This document shows positions 19,476 through 28,148 of a stretch of DNA of 64,000 bases, piece by piece (the first letter of the stretch is position 1; the number at the start of each line of letters is the position of its first letter). Location: positions 1,798,001 through 1,862,000 of the forward strand of contig NZ_CP051131.1 of assembly GCF_013378075.1 (NCBI RefSeq), read 5' to 3'. Source of the DNA: Parasphingopyxis algicola. Its GTDB lineage: Bacteria; Pseudomonadota; Alphaproteobacteria; Sphingomonadales; Sphingomonadaceae. Both the position numbers and the translations under genes were made by a program. The notes under the pieces were generated by a model. The model did no database searches. It saw nothing but the letters and a program-made list of their open reading frames with translations, and was not told the origin of the DNA.

Positions 19476-21079
19476 CAGACCACCAGCTCCTTGGGCCGTT
19501 TGTTCTTGATCCAGACCGAGACCATCATCCGCGTTATGGTCACGGCGGTAAAGACCGAAGTGATGATGCCGACGACCAGCACGACCGCGAAGCCGCGCAC
19601 CGGGCCCGAACCGAAGGAGAACATCAGCGCGCCGCCGATGAAATTGGTGATATTGGCGTCGAAGATCGCCCGGCTCGCTTCCTTGTAGCCGGTCTGGATC
19701 GCGTCGATCACCTTGCGCCCGCGTCTCTGCTCCTCGCGTATGCGCTCGTTGATCAGCACGTTCGCGTCGACCGCCGCGCCGACTGTCAGCACGAAACCGG
19801 CGATACCCGGCAAGGTCAGCGTTGCGTCGAGCATCGCCATGATCGCGAGGATCAGGAACAGGTTCAGCGCCAGGGCGATGTTCGAATAGATCCCGAACCG
19901 GCCATAGGTGACGAACATGAAGGTCATCACCGTCACCGTTGCGATCAAGCCGGCCAGGCCGCCGAGCCGGACGCCTTCCTCGCCGATTTCGGCACCGACG
20001 GTACGATCTTCGATAACCGCCAGCTCGACCGGCAGGCGGCCGGATCTGAGCGCGATCGCCAGTTCGTTGGCGGACTGGACGGAAAAACTGCCGGTGATCT
20101 GCGCGTTACCGCCGAGGATCGGCTCGTTGATATTGGGGGCCGACAACACTTCGCCGTCGAGAATGATCGCGAACGGCCGGCCGACATTTTCCTGGGTGAC
20201 GCGGCCGAAGGCGCGGCCGCCGGGCCCGTCGAAGGTCAGGTTGACGGTCACTTCGCCGGTGCGCTGGTCGAACCCCTGCTGGGCGTTCACCAACTGGTCG
20301 CCCGACACCATGACGCGACGCTGGACGATGACGCAGCCGACGCCCTCATCCTGGTCCGCATAGGGCAAGGCCGCGCTGCCGATCGGTGCCTGGCAGGCCA
20401 GCGCCATGTTCGGATCGGCCTCATAATTGACCATGCGGAATTCGAGGCTCGCGGTGCGGCCGAGCAGGCTCATCAGCGATTCCGGACTGTCGAGCCCCGG
20501 CACCTGGACGACGATCCGCTCGGCACCCTGGCGGATGATCGTCGGCTCACGCGTGCCGAGTTCGTCGATGCGGGTCCGGACAACTTCGGTCGCGGTCGCA
20601 ACCGCATTGTTGATGGCTTCGTCCGTACCGGCCTGTGTCGGTGTCACCACGACGCGCAGGGAATCCTCGTTTTCGACGCTGAAATCGCGTTGGCCGGTAA
20701 AGCCGACCGGCTGGGTTTCCGCGCGCACGCGCTCCATCGCATCGTCGAGCTGCGCTTCGTCGCGCACGGTGAAGGTAATGCGGCCGCCGCTCCGCGAAAT
20801 ATCGCCGATCTCGATGCGCGGATCCTGATCGTTCATCGCATCCTCGATGCGATCCGCCATGGTCTGAAGGCGCTGTTCCTCGAACTCCTCGGTCTGCGCT
20901 TCGAGCAGGATATGGACGCCGCCGGAAAGGTCGAGACCCAGATTGATCGTCGGCTGCGGCAGGAAGTCCGGGATGTAGGACCGCTGCTCCTCGTTGAGCA
21001 GGCTGGGAATGGCCAGCAGAACGCCGACGACGAGCAGCGCCGTGAGCAGCCAGACCTTCCAGGCAGGAAAATCGTTCAT
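19475..21079 (-). CDS. secD: Protein translocase subunit SecD
   Basis: The 534-residue protein has one N-terminal helix, a large periplasmic domain and five C-terminal helices. It carries the family motifs LGLDLSGGVHILLE near 47-60 and GFVLTVGAAVDANVLINERIREE in the proton-relay helix. It works with SecF after SecA-driven translocation. The ATG at 21079 gives the usual MNDFPAWKVWLL start. The longer in-frame extension overlaps yajC and lacks homology. Confidence 0.96.
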   Translation of the reverse strand: MNDFPAWKVWLLTALLVVGVLLAIPSLLNEEQRSYIPDFLPQPTINLGLDLSGGVHILLEAQTEEFEEQRLQTMADRIEDAMNDQDPRIEIGDISRSGGRITFTVRDEAQLDDAMERVRAETQPVGFTGQRDFSVENEDSLRVVVTPTQAGTDEAINNAVATATEVVRTRIDELGTREPTIIRQGAERIVVQVPGLDSPESLMSLLGRTASLEFRMVNYEADPNMALACQAPIGSAALPYADQDEGVGCVIVQRRVMVSGDQLVNAQQGFDQRTGEVTVNLTFDGPGGRAFGRVTQENVGRPFAIILDGEVLSAPNINEPILGGNAQITGSFSVQSANELAIALRSGRLPVELAVIEDRTVGAEIGEEGVRLGGLAGLIATVTVMTFMFVTYGRFGIYSNIALALNLFLILAIMAMLDATLTLPGIAGFVLTVGAAVDANVLINERIREEQRRGRKVIDAIQTGYKEASRAIFDANITNFIGGALMFSFGSGPVRGFAVVLVVGIITSVFTAVTITRMMVSVWIKNKRPKELVV

Positions 21080-21095
21080 GATTCGCTTGTGTGCC

Positions 21096-21428
21096 TTAGT
21101 CGTTCGCTGCTTTGGCAGCGTTGGGATTGCGAACGTCGGACAGCGTCGCCTTGAGCGCGGTAACCTTCTGACCGCCGCCAAGATCGACTTCCACTTCCTC
21201 GTCATTCACCTTGGTGACCTTGCCGAGCAGCCCGCCGCCGGTCACCACGCGATCGCCCTTCTTCACCGCCGCGATCATTTCGCGATGCTCCTTCATCCGC
21301 TTCTGCTGCGGACGGATCAGCAGGAACCAGAAGATCACGAAGATCAGGATCAGCGGGACGAGCTGGATGATGAAGGAACCTGCGCCTCCGGACGGGGCGG
21401 CTGCGGCGAGAACGGGAGTGGCGGACAT
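21096..21428 (-). CDS. yajC: Preprotein translocase subunit YajC
   Basis: The 110-residue protein has one N-terminal helix (IIQLVPLILIFVIFWFLLI) followed by the invariant RPQQKRMKEH motif and a small cytoplasmic beta domain (GDRVVTGGGLLGKV). YajC associates with SecDF and the Sec channel. It is the first gene of yajC-secD-secF-Mth938. The operon promoter should lie in the 177 bases upstream, divergent from the gene remnant that follows. Confidence 0.95.
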   Translation of the reverse strand: MSATPVLAAAAPSGGAGSFIIQLVPLILIFVIFWFLLIRPQQKRMKEHREMIAAVKKGDRVVTGGGLLGKVTKVNDEEVEVDLGGGQKVTALKATLSDVRNPNAAKAAND

Positions 21429-21605
21429 GGATCGGACCTGTGAAGCTGGTTGACGGGGCCTTGGCGTTACGCCCCTTGTAAGTGGCGCGCCTCTATCACC
21501 TAAGGTGCGTTTCGCGCAACTGCCATCCGTCACCGGCAAATTTATTTGCATCCCCGCCGCGGCGCGCTAGCACCGGCACGCAAATAGGGAGCGGAGGGGA
21601 ACGCC

Positions 21606-21767
21606 ATGATTATCGTCGAGGGATGGGTCCGGATGGAACCGGGCGAATTGGAGCGGCTGCACGACGCGGCAGTCGCCATGATCACCGAAACGCGCAAGGA
21701 GGCGGGCTGTATCAGCTATTCCTACGGCCGCTCGATGGAAGAGCCGGACGTCATGCGGATCGCCGTC
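21606..21767 (+). pseudogene. 5' remnant of an ABM/quinol-monooxygenase-like gene
   Basis: The first ~53 residues (MIIVEGWVRMEPGELERLHDAA and on to EEPDVMRIA) match the N-terminal half of a small ABM-domain protein, which normally has about 95 residues. Homology stops at the codon for Ala53 (21762-21764). Beyond it the frame runs on out of phase inside the nitroreductase-like remnant and ends at 22151 with no recognisable sequence. The remnant retains an ATG and an upstream GGAGCGGAGGGG ribosome site. The best explanation is a deletion that removed its second half. Confidence 0.7.
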
Positions 21768-22332
21768 GGGCAGCAACATGCAGCCCTGGAACGTCTATGT
21801 CGTGATGGGCGAGAAGCTCGGCGAGCTCAAGCAGCTGGCGCTCGAAGCGATTGCCGCCGGCGTCGATCTCACGGCCGCGGAGTTCGAAATCTATCCGGCC
21901 GGCATGGGCGAAACTCACAGCGCGCGGCGGCTGCGCAATGCCGAGGAGATGTTCGGCGCGGCCGGCATCGCACGCGACGATCAGGCGGGACGGATGATGC
22001 AGATGGCCGCCAATTTCCGCTTCTTCGATGCGCCGGTCGGCATGTTCTTCACGATCGACCGGGCGCTCGCCGTCGGCAACGGCCAGATGGCGCATCTCGG
22101 CATGTTCATCCAGACGCTGATGCTCGCCGCACAGGCCGAAGGCATCGATAGCTGTCCGCAGAAAGCCTGGGCGATCCTGCACGAGACGGTCCGGCCCTGG
22201 CTGGGCGTGCCGGACGACCAGATGCTTTATTGCGGCCTGGCGCTCGGCCATCACGATCCGGATGCGTCGATCAACAGTTTGCGCACCGACCGTGTGCCGG
22301 TCGCGGAATTTGCGACTTTTATTGGCGCGTAA
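21763..22332 (+). pseudogene. Nitroreductase-family gene lacking its 5' end
   Basis: The frame reads PSGSNMQPWNVYVV and continues as a standard nitroreductase (DAPVGMFFTID, GMFIQTLMLAAQAEGIDSCPQ) to its usual C-terminus. The first ~35 residues, including the RRSVR FMN-phosphate-binding motif, are missing. Only an ATG inside the GSNMQPW motif (21778) could start it, giving 184 residues. Family homology resumes exactly where the ABM remnant ends, in a different frame, so the two are joined by a deletion. A truncated protein may be made, but FMN binding should be impaired. Confidence 0.75.
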
Positions 22333-22419
22333 TCCCCCGAGCAGCGGTCGCCGGATCGAGACGGCGCGAGGCGGCGCTTGCATTGCCGGGCGTTCGGATT
22401 TACATCGCGCCCCCTCGGT

Positions 22420-22496
22420 CGGGGCGTAGCGCAGCCTGGTAGCGCATCATACTGGGGGTGTGGAGGTCGCTGGTTCGAATCCAGTCGCCCCGACCA
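22420..22496 (+). tRNA. tRNA-Pro (anticodon GGG)
   Basis: The 77-base cloverleaf has a 7-bp acceptor stem (CGGGGCG with CGCCCCG), a D-arm with GCGC stem, and an anticodon stem TCATA/TGTGG around the loop CTGGGGG. A T-arm GCTGG-TTCGAAT-CCAGT follows, and a genome-encoded CCA ends the gene. Loop positions 34-36 read GGG, so it decodes CCC/CCU proline codons. No integrase or duplicated tRNA end is visible nearby. Confidence 0.97.
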
Positions 22497-22657
22497 GCCA
22501 CCCCCGCCGGCCGGCGGGCCGGCACGTCTCCGACCGGCCACCGCTTTCCTCCAGCCACGATCCGAACGGCAACCATCGCGCGAGCCGCATATTCTGCTGT
22601 CCTACAGATATCCATATAGGTTATTTATAGCTCCATCGATTCACCATGGAGATATTT

Positions 22658-23071
22658 ATGTCCATCATTTCCGGCCTTCTCGGCCCGCTTGCCACCGTCA
22701 TCGACCGCGTTCTGCCCGACCGCGAGGCCCGCGACCGCGCCAAGCTCGAACTGCTGAAACTGGAAGGTACCCAGGCGGCGGAAACCGTGCGCACCCAGCT
22801 GTCGGCGATCGTCGCCGAAGCGCAATCGTCCGATCCCTGGACCAGCCGCGCTCGGCCGAGCTTCCTCTATGTCATGTACATCCTGCTGCTCTGGGCGTTG
22901 CCGATGGGGCTGATCGCCGCGTTCCGGCCCGAGGCCGCGCAGGACATAGCGGCCGGCATGAACGCCTATCTGCAGGGTATTCCCGAGCCGCTTTATGCCC
23001 TGTTCGGCACCGGCTATCTCGGCTATACGGCCGCCCGCCAGTGGGGAAAGATAAAGGGCGTCGACCGGTAG
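22658..23071 (+). CDS. Gene-transfer-agent-type 3TM holin family protein
   Basis: The 137-residue protein resembles the holin family linked to gene transfer agents. An N-terminal amphipathic region (SIISGLLGPLATVIDRVLPD) is followed by a charged helix and a WTSRARPSFLYVMYILLLWALPMGL membrane hairpin. A C-terminal GYTAARQWGKIKG completes it. Holins permeabilise the inner membrane so that an endolysin can act. The ATG at 22658 has GGAG 8 bases upstream, and an ATG four codons earlier is possible. No endolysin, capsid or other GTA gene is in the window, so it is a solo copy just downstream of tRNA-Pro. Confidence 0.75.
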   Translation: MSIISGLLGPLATVIDRVLPDREARDRAKLELLKLEGTQAAETVRTQLSAIVAEAQSSDPWTSRARPSFLYVMYILLLWALPMGLIAAFRPEAAQDIAAGMNAYLQGIPEPLYALFGTGYLGYTAARQWGKIKGVDR

Positions 23072-23141
23072 GCAGACGCAGGCGGGCATCGGAACCGCTC
23101 ATCCGTGGACGGCTATCCGGCCGAAAATCGGCAAGGCGGGT

Positions 23142-23167
23142 GTAACCCCCTTCCCGATACCGGCGAA
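23142..23167 (+). promoter_or_regulatory. Putative ECF (SigF-type) promoter of the Cys-rich protein gene
   Basis: GTAACC at 23142-23147 and CGAA at 23164-23167 are separated by exactly 16 bases. This matches the GTAACC-N16-CGAA consensus I recall for Caulobacter ECF factor SigF, which controls metal-stress genes. It ends 33 bases before the ATG, and a GAGGGAG ribosome site follows. An identical motif with different spacer sequence lies at 29849-29874. Confidence 0.6.
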
Positions 23168-23200
23168 CCCGGATAGCCAAGAAACACGAGGGAGATACCA

Positions 23201-23527
23201 ATGCCTGACAAAACCGAAAAACGCAGCCTCGGCTCGATGCTCGCCGTCGCGGGCGGGCTCGCGCTGGCCGCACCGGCCCTGCAGGCCTGTAGCTGTGGCG
23301 CGCGCTGCTGCGCCGCCGCCGCGGCCGAGAGCTCTGCCGGTTGCTGCGCTGCCGCCGGCGGCTGCTGTGCGGCCGATCATGAAGGCTGCTGCGCCGCTGC
23401 GAACGGCTGCTGTGCCGCTGAAGCATGCTGCGCCGCCGCCGATCATGAAGGCTGTTGCGCGGCCACCGAAACCGCCTCCACCGAAGGCTGCTGCGCGGCC
23501 CATGAAGGCTGTTGCGCAGCGCAATAG
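23201..23527 (+). CDS. Exported Cys-rich repeat protein (20 Cys in 108 residues), putative metal-binding
   Basis: The first ~29 residues form a signal peptide (basic MPDKTEKRS, then a hydrophobic stretch ending APALQAC). Cys30 follows Leu-Gln-Ala, so it may be lipidated, or cleaved by signal peptidase I. The rest is low-complexity with 20 Cys: nine Cys-Cys pairs mostly in GCCAA units, several extended to EGCCAA or DHEGCCAA, plus two singles. The pattern recalls the EGKCG repeats of HvfA/bufferin-type copper-binding peptides, but I know no named family with this repeat. The ribosome site is GAGGGAG. The downstream gene overlaps its end. Confidence 0.8.
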   Translation: MPDKTEKRSLGSMLAVAGGLALAAPALQACSCGARCCAAAAAESSAGCCAAAGGCCAADHEGCCAAANGCCAAEACCAAADHEGCCAATETASTEGCCAAHEGCCAAQ

Positions 23528-24132
23528 CCGACGACCCGGAAGCGACGCTATTTGCTCTGACCGAGCAGATGGCGTCGCAGGGCGTCTCGCTCGTCCCCCG
23601 GGTCGTGCCGCCGGAAAGCGATTTTCGGCAATGGGACCACTATCCCCAAAAGGATGCGATCAGCGCCTCGAACCGGTCGCGCTGGTTCTATCACGCCCAT
23701 CCGCCCGAACAGCGTGAACCGGGCGAACATGGCCATTTCCACCTGTTCCTGCCGCTGGACGCCTTTGAGGGCATCGAGCCGGAAGCGGCTCCCGAACCCA
23801 GGAACAAGAAGGGCAAGACACCGGCCAAGGTCGTCCATTTCATCGCCCTGTCCTGCAATGTCGAGGGGATCCCGACCCACTGGTTCACGACCAACCGCTG
23901 GGTCACCAACGAATATTTCATGCCGGCCGCGGCGATTATCGAACGGCTCGATCTGTTCGACGTGACCGACGCGCCGGGCGATCCGCTGGTCAATGGCTGG
24001 CTGACCGCCGTCGTCGCCATGTTCCGCGACCAAATATCCGACCTGCTGCGCGAACGGGACGAAGCGCTGGCCGGGCAGTCGCTCGATGACCGGAAACTGG
24101 AAATTCTCTCGAGTGGGCCGCTCGCGCTGTAG
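23512..24132 (+). CDS. DUF6969-like protein, partner of the Cys-rich gene
   Basis: This soluble protein of about 206 residues resembles an uncharacterised family that I recall as DUF6969. Recognisable conserved blocks are FRQWDHYPQKDA, RWFYHAHPPEQ, the His-rich EPGEHGHFHLFLP and VHFIALSCNVEGIPTHWFTTNRWVTNE. Clustered His residues could bind metal. The TTG at 23512 overlaps the Cys-rich gene by 16 bases and implies coupled translation. The ATG at 23569 is an alternative that leaves a 41-base gap. It has no signal peptide, so it would act in the cytoplasm, perhaps on the precursor or its metal. The function is unknown. Confidence 0.7.
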   Translation: MRSAIADDPEATLFALTEQMASQGVSLVPRVVPPESDFRQWDHYPQKDAISASNRSRWFYHAHPPEQREPGEHGHFHLFLPLDAFEGIEPEAAPEPRNKKGKTPAKVVHFIALSCNVEGIPTHWFTTNRWVTNEYFMPAAAIIERLDLFDVTDAPGDPLVNGWLTAVVAMFRDQISDLLRERDEALAGQSLDDRKLEILSSGPLAL

Positions 24133-24144
24133 AACGGCGTTCGA

Positions 24145-26052
24145 TCAGGCCGCTTCACCGAACGCGTTCATCGTCTCGCACAATTTGGCGGATAATATGT
24201 CCCGCTTATATGGCTTCGGCAGGATCGGAAACTCGCTTCCCTCGCCGCGTGCCGCCGCCTCGCTATAGCCGGTGGCCAGCAGGATCGGCAGTGTCGGCTT
24301 CTGACTGCGCACCTGCGCGGCAAGATCGAGACCGCTCAGTCCGGGCATGACGATGTCGGAGAAGATGATGTCGAATTCGTCGGGTTCGTTCTCCAACGCG
24401 ATCAGCGCCTCTTCGGCATTTTTCGCGTGCATGACGTCGCAGCCCATGTCTTCAAGGAGCGACTGGGCAAAAACGGCGACCGTGCGACTGTCCTCGACCA
24501 GCAGCACCCGCGTACCCCGGGGCACATCGCGACCGGCTTTCCGCCGTCGCGCGGCGTCGTTCATATTCGGCTTCGCTTCCGCCCGCGGCAGATAGAGGCT
24601 GAGTGTCGTGCCGCTCCCTACTTCGCTACTGATCTCCAACCGACCGCCGGACTGAGCGGCGAAGCCATAGGCCTGGGACAGCCCCAGGCCGGTCCCCTTG
24701 CCGGGCCCCTTGGTCGTGAAGAACGGTTCGAACACGCGCTCCAGTAGTTCGGGTTCGATCCCCGAACCGGTATCCGAAATGGACAGGCACACTTCGTCCC
24801 CCTCCTTGCCGTCCACATTGTGGGTCGCGAGGGTCAACGTGCCCGCGCCGTCCATGGCATCGCGGGCGTTGATCGCGGCGTTGAGGATCAGATTCTCCAA
24901 CTGGGTCGGATCGGCCCGAACCTCCCACAGACCCGAACTCGGCGTCTGCAATATGCTGACGCCGCCGCCCAGGGTCCGCCTCATCAGCTCGGACATGCCG
25001 GAAATCAGGTCGTTGAGATCGATCCGTTTAGGCTGGAGCGGTTGCTGGCGCGCGAACGACAGCAACTGCCCCGTCAATTCCGCCGCGCGATCGGCGGTTT
25101 CCACGATCGCATCGATATGGCGGGTCTTCTTGTCCGCCGACAGCGTCTGGCTCTTGAGCAGTTCGGCCGAACCGCGCACAACGGTCAGCAGATTGTTGAA
25201 GTCATGCGCGATACCGCCGGTCAGCTCGCCGAGCGAACGCAGCTTTTCGGACTGGTTGAGCGCCTCCTGGGCGGCTGCGAGGTTGCGTTTGGCGTCATAT
25301 TGTTCGGTGATGTCGCGCGTAATCGCGCCGAACCCGCGGATCTCGCCATGCTCGTCGTGGATCGCCTGGATCGAGACCTCGGCGCGGAACTTTTCGCCAT
25401 TCTTCCGCAGCCGCCAGCCTTCCTCGCGATAGCGGCCGGCGACGCGCGCCTGTTCGAGTATCTGATCGGGAACACCGCGGCCGCGTTCGTCGTCGGTAAA
25501 GAAGATCGAGAAATGCTGACCGAGCACCTCTTCGGCCGTATAGCCCTTGATCTGCTCGGCGCCCGCGTTCCAGTTCGTAATCCGGCCGACATGGCTCAGC
25601 ATGTAGATCGCATGGTCGCGCAATCCATTGATGAGCGTCTTGAACGCCTCTTCGCTGGCGTGCAGCGCCCGCGCCGCGTCGCGCTGGCGCGTCGCGTCAT
25701 AGGCGACGCCGAGATAGCCGACATGGTCTCCGGCCTCGTCGAGCCGTTTGACGAGGCTGATCCGGGTCCAGGAGTAGGTGCCGTCCCAGCGGCGCCGCAG
25801 GCCTTCCGTATCGCACCGCCCCTTTTCCTTCGCGGTCTTAAGATTGTCCCAATAGAGGCCAAGCTTCTGTTCTTCGGGCCCGTAGAATTTGTCGAGCGGA
25901 TGGCCGACAATCTCTTCGGCCGGGACGAGCTGATAGTTGCTCGATATCGGCATCCAGTCGGTACATATTCCCTTGGTATCGAGCGCAAAAATCCCGAAGT
26001 CGCTGACTTCGGCAAGCAATGCCGCCACTTGCGTGTCCTCGATAAGAGACAT
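24145..26052 (-). CDS. Soluble hybrid sensor histidine kinase (PAS-PAS-HisKA-HATPase-REC)
   Basis: The 635-residue protein has no membrane helix. Two PAS domains (about 1-130 and 140-260) lead to a HisKA domain with the phospho-acceptor His in GGIAHDFNNLL. An HK-type ATPase follows with ADPTQLENLILNAAINARDAM and GTGLGLSQAYGF, then a C-terminal receiver with the phospho-acceptor Asp in IIFSDIVMPG. It probably senses a cytoplasmic cofactor or redox signal. No separate response regulator lies beside it. The ATG at 26052 is chosen, and an ATG eight codons upstream (26076) is possible. It is convergent with the DUF6969-like gene. Confidence 0.87.
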   Translation of the reverse strand: MSLIEDTQVAALLAEVSDFGIFALDTKGICTDWMPISSNYQLVPAEEIVGHPLDKFYGPEEQKLGLYWDNLKTAKEKGRCDTEGLRRRWDGTYSWTRISLVKRLDEAGDHVGYLGVAYDATRQRDAARALHASEEAFKTLINGLRDHAIYMLSHVGRITNWNAGAEQIKGYTAEEVLGQHFSIFFTDDERGRGVPDQILEQARVAGRYREEGWRLRKNGEKFRAEVSIQAIHDEHGEIRGFGAITRDITEQYDAKRNLAAAQEALNQSEKLRSLGELTGGIAHDFNNLLTVVRGSAELLKSQTLSADKKTRHIDAIVETADRAAELTGQLLSFARQQPLQPKRIDLNDLISGMSELMRRTLGGGVSILQTPSSGLWEVRADPTQLENLILNAAINARDAMDGAGTLTLATHNVDGKEGDEVCLSISDTGSGIEPELLERVFEPFFTTKGPGKGTGLGLSQAYGFAAQSGGRLEISSEVGSGTTLSLYLPRAEAKPNMNDAARRRKAGRDVPRGTRVLLVEDSRTVAVFAQSLLEDMGCDVMHAKNAEEALIALENEPDEFDIIFSDIVMPGLSGLDLAAQVRSQKPTLPILLATGYSEAAARGEGSEFPILPKPYKRDILSAKLCETMNAFGEAA

Positions 26053-26125
26053 GCCCGATGATCCCCGTATACCCATGAAAAACGCGTAACGTGAAATGGT
26101 TACCGGTTGCTTAAAGGGCATCGAG

Positions 26126-26156
26126 CTTGCGGCACGGCGAAGGCACCATATATCTG
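26126..26156 (+). promoter_or_regulatory. Putative RpoH (sigma-32) promoter of hslVU
   Basis: CTTG at 26126-26129 is followed after 17 bases by CATATATCTG at 26147-26156. This fits the alphaproteobacterial heat-shock promoter CTTG-N17-CYTATNTNNG at all but one position. The predicted transcript would begin at or a few bases before the hslV ATG at 26162. Confidence 0.6.
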
Positions 26157-26161
26157 CGCTC

Positions 26162-26719
26162 ATGGACGATAATCGAAGCAGCGCCCCGTGGCACGGCACC
26201 ACCATTCTTGCCGTTCGCGATGCAGACAAGGCCGTGATCGCCGGCGATGGCCAGGTCTCGATGGGCCAAACGGTGATGAAACCCAATGCGAAAAAGGTCC
26301 GCCGGCTCGGCGATGGCGAGGTGATCGGCGGTTTCGCCGGCGCGACGGCAGACGCCTTCACGTTGTTCGAACGGCTGGAGGCCAAGCTGGAACGGCACAA
26401 CGGGCAGCTCATGCGGGCTGCGGTCGAACTCGCCAAGGATTGGCGGACCGACAAATATCTGCGCAATCTCGAAGCGATGATGATCGTCGCCGACAAGGAG
26501 ATCACCTTGATCCTGACCGGCAATGGCGACGTGCTGGAACCGGTGAACGGCGTCGCGGCGATCGGATCGGGCGGGAATTATGCCTTGGCCGCGGCCCGGG
26601 CGCTCAAGGATTACGAACAGGACGCCGAGACGATCGCCCGCCGGGCCATGGCCATCGCCGCGGAAGTCTGCGTCTATACCAACGATCAGCTGACGATCGA
26701 AACGATCGACAACGCCTAG
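26162..26719 (+). CDS. hslV: ATP-dependent protease subunit HslV
   Basis: This is the 185-residue proteasome-like peptidase of the HslUV (ClpQY) complex. Processing should expose the catalytic Thr in HGTTILAVR near residue 13, and [13 protein letters not shown] and the Gly-rich [14 protein letters not shown] match the family. The ATG has no Shine-Dalgarno sequence, and a sigma-32-type promoter ends 6 bases upstream, so the message may be leaderless. hslU follows after 33 bases. Confidence 0.95.
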   Translation: MDDNRSSAPWHGTTILAVRDADKAVIAGDGQVSMGQTVMKPNAKKVRRLGDGEVIGGFAGATADAFTLFERLEAKLERHNGQLMRAAVELAKDWRTDKYLRNLEAMMIVADKEITLILTGNGDVLEPVNGVAAIGSGGNYALAAARALKDYEQDAETIARRAMAIAAEVCVYTNDQLTIETIDNA

Positions 26720-26752
26720 CGATATACGAATATTCCGAAAGACAGACATTTC

Positions 26753-28063
26753 ATGAACGACGCCCTTACCCCGAGAGCCATCGTGGCCGCGCTCGACGAG
26801 CATATCATCGGCCAGAAAGACGCGAAACGCGCGGTCGCGGTCGCGCTCCGCAACCGGTGGCGCCGCCAGCGCCTTTCCGAAGAGCTGCGCAACGAGGTAA
26901 CGCCGAAGAACATCCTGATGATCGGCCCGACCGGCTGCGGCAAGACGGAAATCAGCCGCCGGCTGGCGAAGCTTGCCGATGCGCCGTTCGTCAAGATCGA
27001 GGCGACCAAGTTTACCGAGGTCGGCTATGTCGGGCGCGACGTCGAACAGATCGCCCGCGATCTCGTCGAGGATGCGGTCCGGCTCGAAAAGGACCGGCGG
27101 CGCGAGGCCGTCCGCGAAGATGCGAGCAAGGCGGCGATGGAGCGATTGCTCGACGCGCTGACCGGCAAGGGCGCGAGCGACGCGACCCGCGAAAGCTTCC
27201 GCCAGCGCGTCATCGACAATCACATGAACGACACCGAGGTCGAGATCGAGGTCGAGGACACGCCCAACATGCCGATGGAGATTCCCGGCATGAGCGGCCA
27301 GGTCGGCATGATCAACCTCTCCGACATGATGGGCAAGGCGTTCGGCCAGCAGCCGAAGAAGCGGCGCAAGATGCGGGTCGCCGATGCCTGGGACAAGCTG
27401 GTCGAAGAGGAATCCGAAAAGCGCCTCGATCAGGACGACGTCGCCCGGGTCGCGCTGGCCAATGCGGAGGCGAACGGGATCGTCTTTCTCGACGAGATCG
27501 ACAAGATCGCGGTCAGCGATGTGCGCGGCGGATCGGTCAGTCGCGAGGGCGTGCAGCGCGATCTGCTCCCGCTGATCGAAGGCACGACCGTCGCGACGAA
27601 ATATGGTCCGATGAAGACCGATCATATCCTCTTCATCGCGTCCGGGGCGTTTCACGTCGCCAAGCCGAGCGATATGCTCCCCGAATTGCAGGGCCGGCTG
27701 CCGATCCGCGTGGAGTTGCGCGCACTGACCGAGGAAGACTTTGTCCGCATCCTGACCGAGACCAAGGCCAACCTGCCCGAACAGTATAAGGCGCTGATCG
27801 GTACCGAGGGCGTAGAGATCGAATTCACCGACGACGCGATCGCCGGGCTCGCCAAGATCGCGGCCGAGGTGAACGGCCAGATCGAGAATATCGGCGCACG
27901 GCGGCTCCAGACCGTGATGGAGAAGCTGGTCGAGGAAATCAGCTTCGCCGCCGGTTCGGAAGAGCGCGAGGACAACGACAAGCTGGTGATCGACGCGGCC
28001 TATGTCGAAAAGCAGCTGGCCGAAGTGGCGCGCGATACCGATCTCAGCAAATATGTCCTCTAG
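26753..28063 (+). CDS. hslU: ATP-dependent protease ATPase subunit HslU
   Basis: This 436-residue AAA+ unfoldase feeds substrates to HslV. It shows the N-terminal [16 protein letters not shown], Walker A GPTGCGKT near 58-65, the pore/ATPase motif [13 protein letters not shown], and Walker [10 protein letters not shown] near 242. The long I-domain insertion lies between them. The C-terminal LSKYVL tail docks into HslV. It is co-transcribed with hslV and presumably heat-inducible. Confidence 0.97.
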   Translation: MNDALTPRAIVAALDEHIIGQKDAKRAVAVALRNRWRRQRLSEELRNEVTPKNILMIGPTGCGKTEISRRLAKLADAPFVKIEATKFTEVGYVGRDVEQIARDLVEDAVRLEKDRRREAVREDASKAAMERLLDALTGKGASDATRESFRQRVIDNHMNDTEVEIEVEDTPNMPMEIPGMSGQVGMINLSDMMGKAFGQQPKKRRKMRVADAWDKLVEEESEKRLDQDDVARVALANAEANGIVFLDEIDKIAVSDVRGGSVSREGVQRDLLPLIEGTTVATKYGPMKTDHILFIASGAFHVAKPSDMLPELQGRLPIRVELRALTEEDFVRILTETKANLPEQYKALIGTEGVEIEFTDDAIAGLAKIAAEVNGQIENIGARRLQTVMEKLVEEISFAAGSEEREDNDKLVIDAAYVEKQLAEVARDTDLSKYVL

Positions 28064-28148
28064 CCTCCGCTAGCGCGGACCGGATACCGGCCGCGCCGAC
28101 GGGAACTTTCGGGGCGGCTCGACCGCTGACCATGCAAGAGGATCGATC

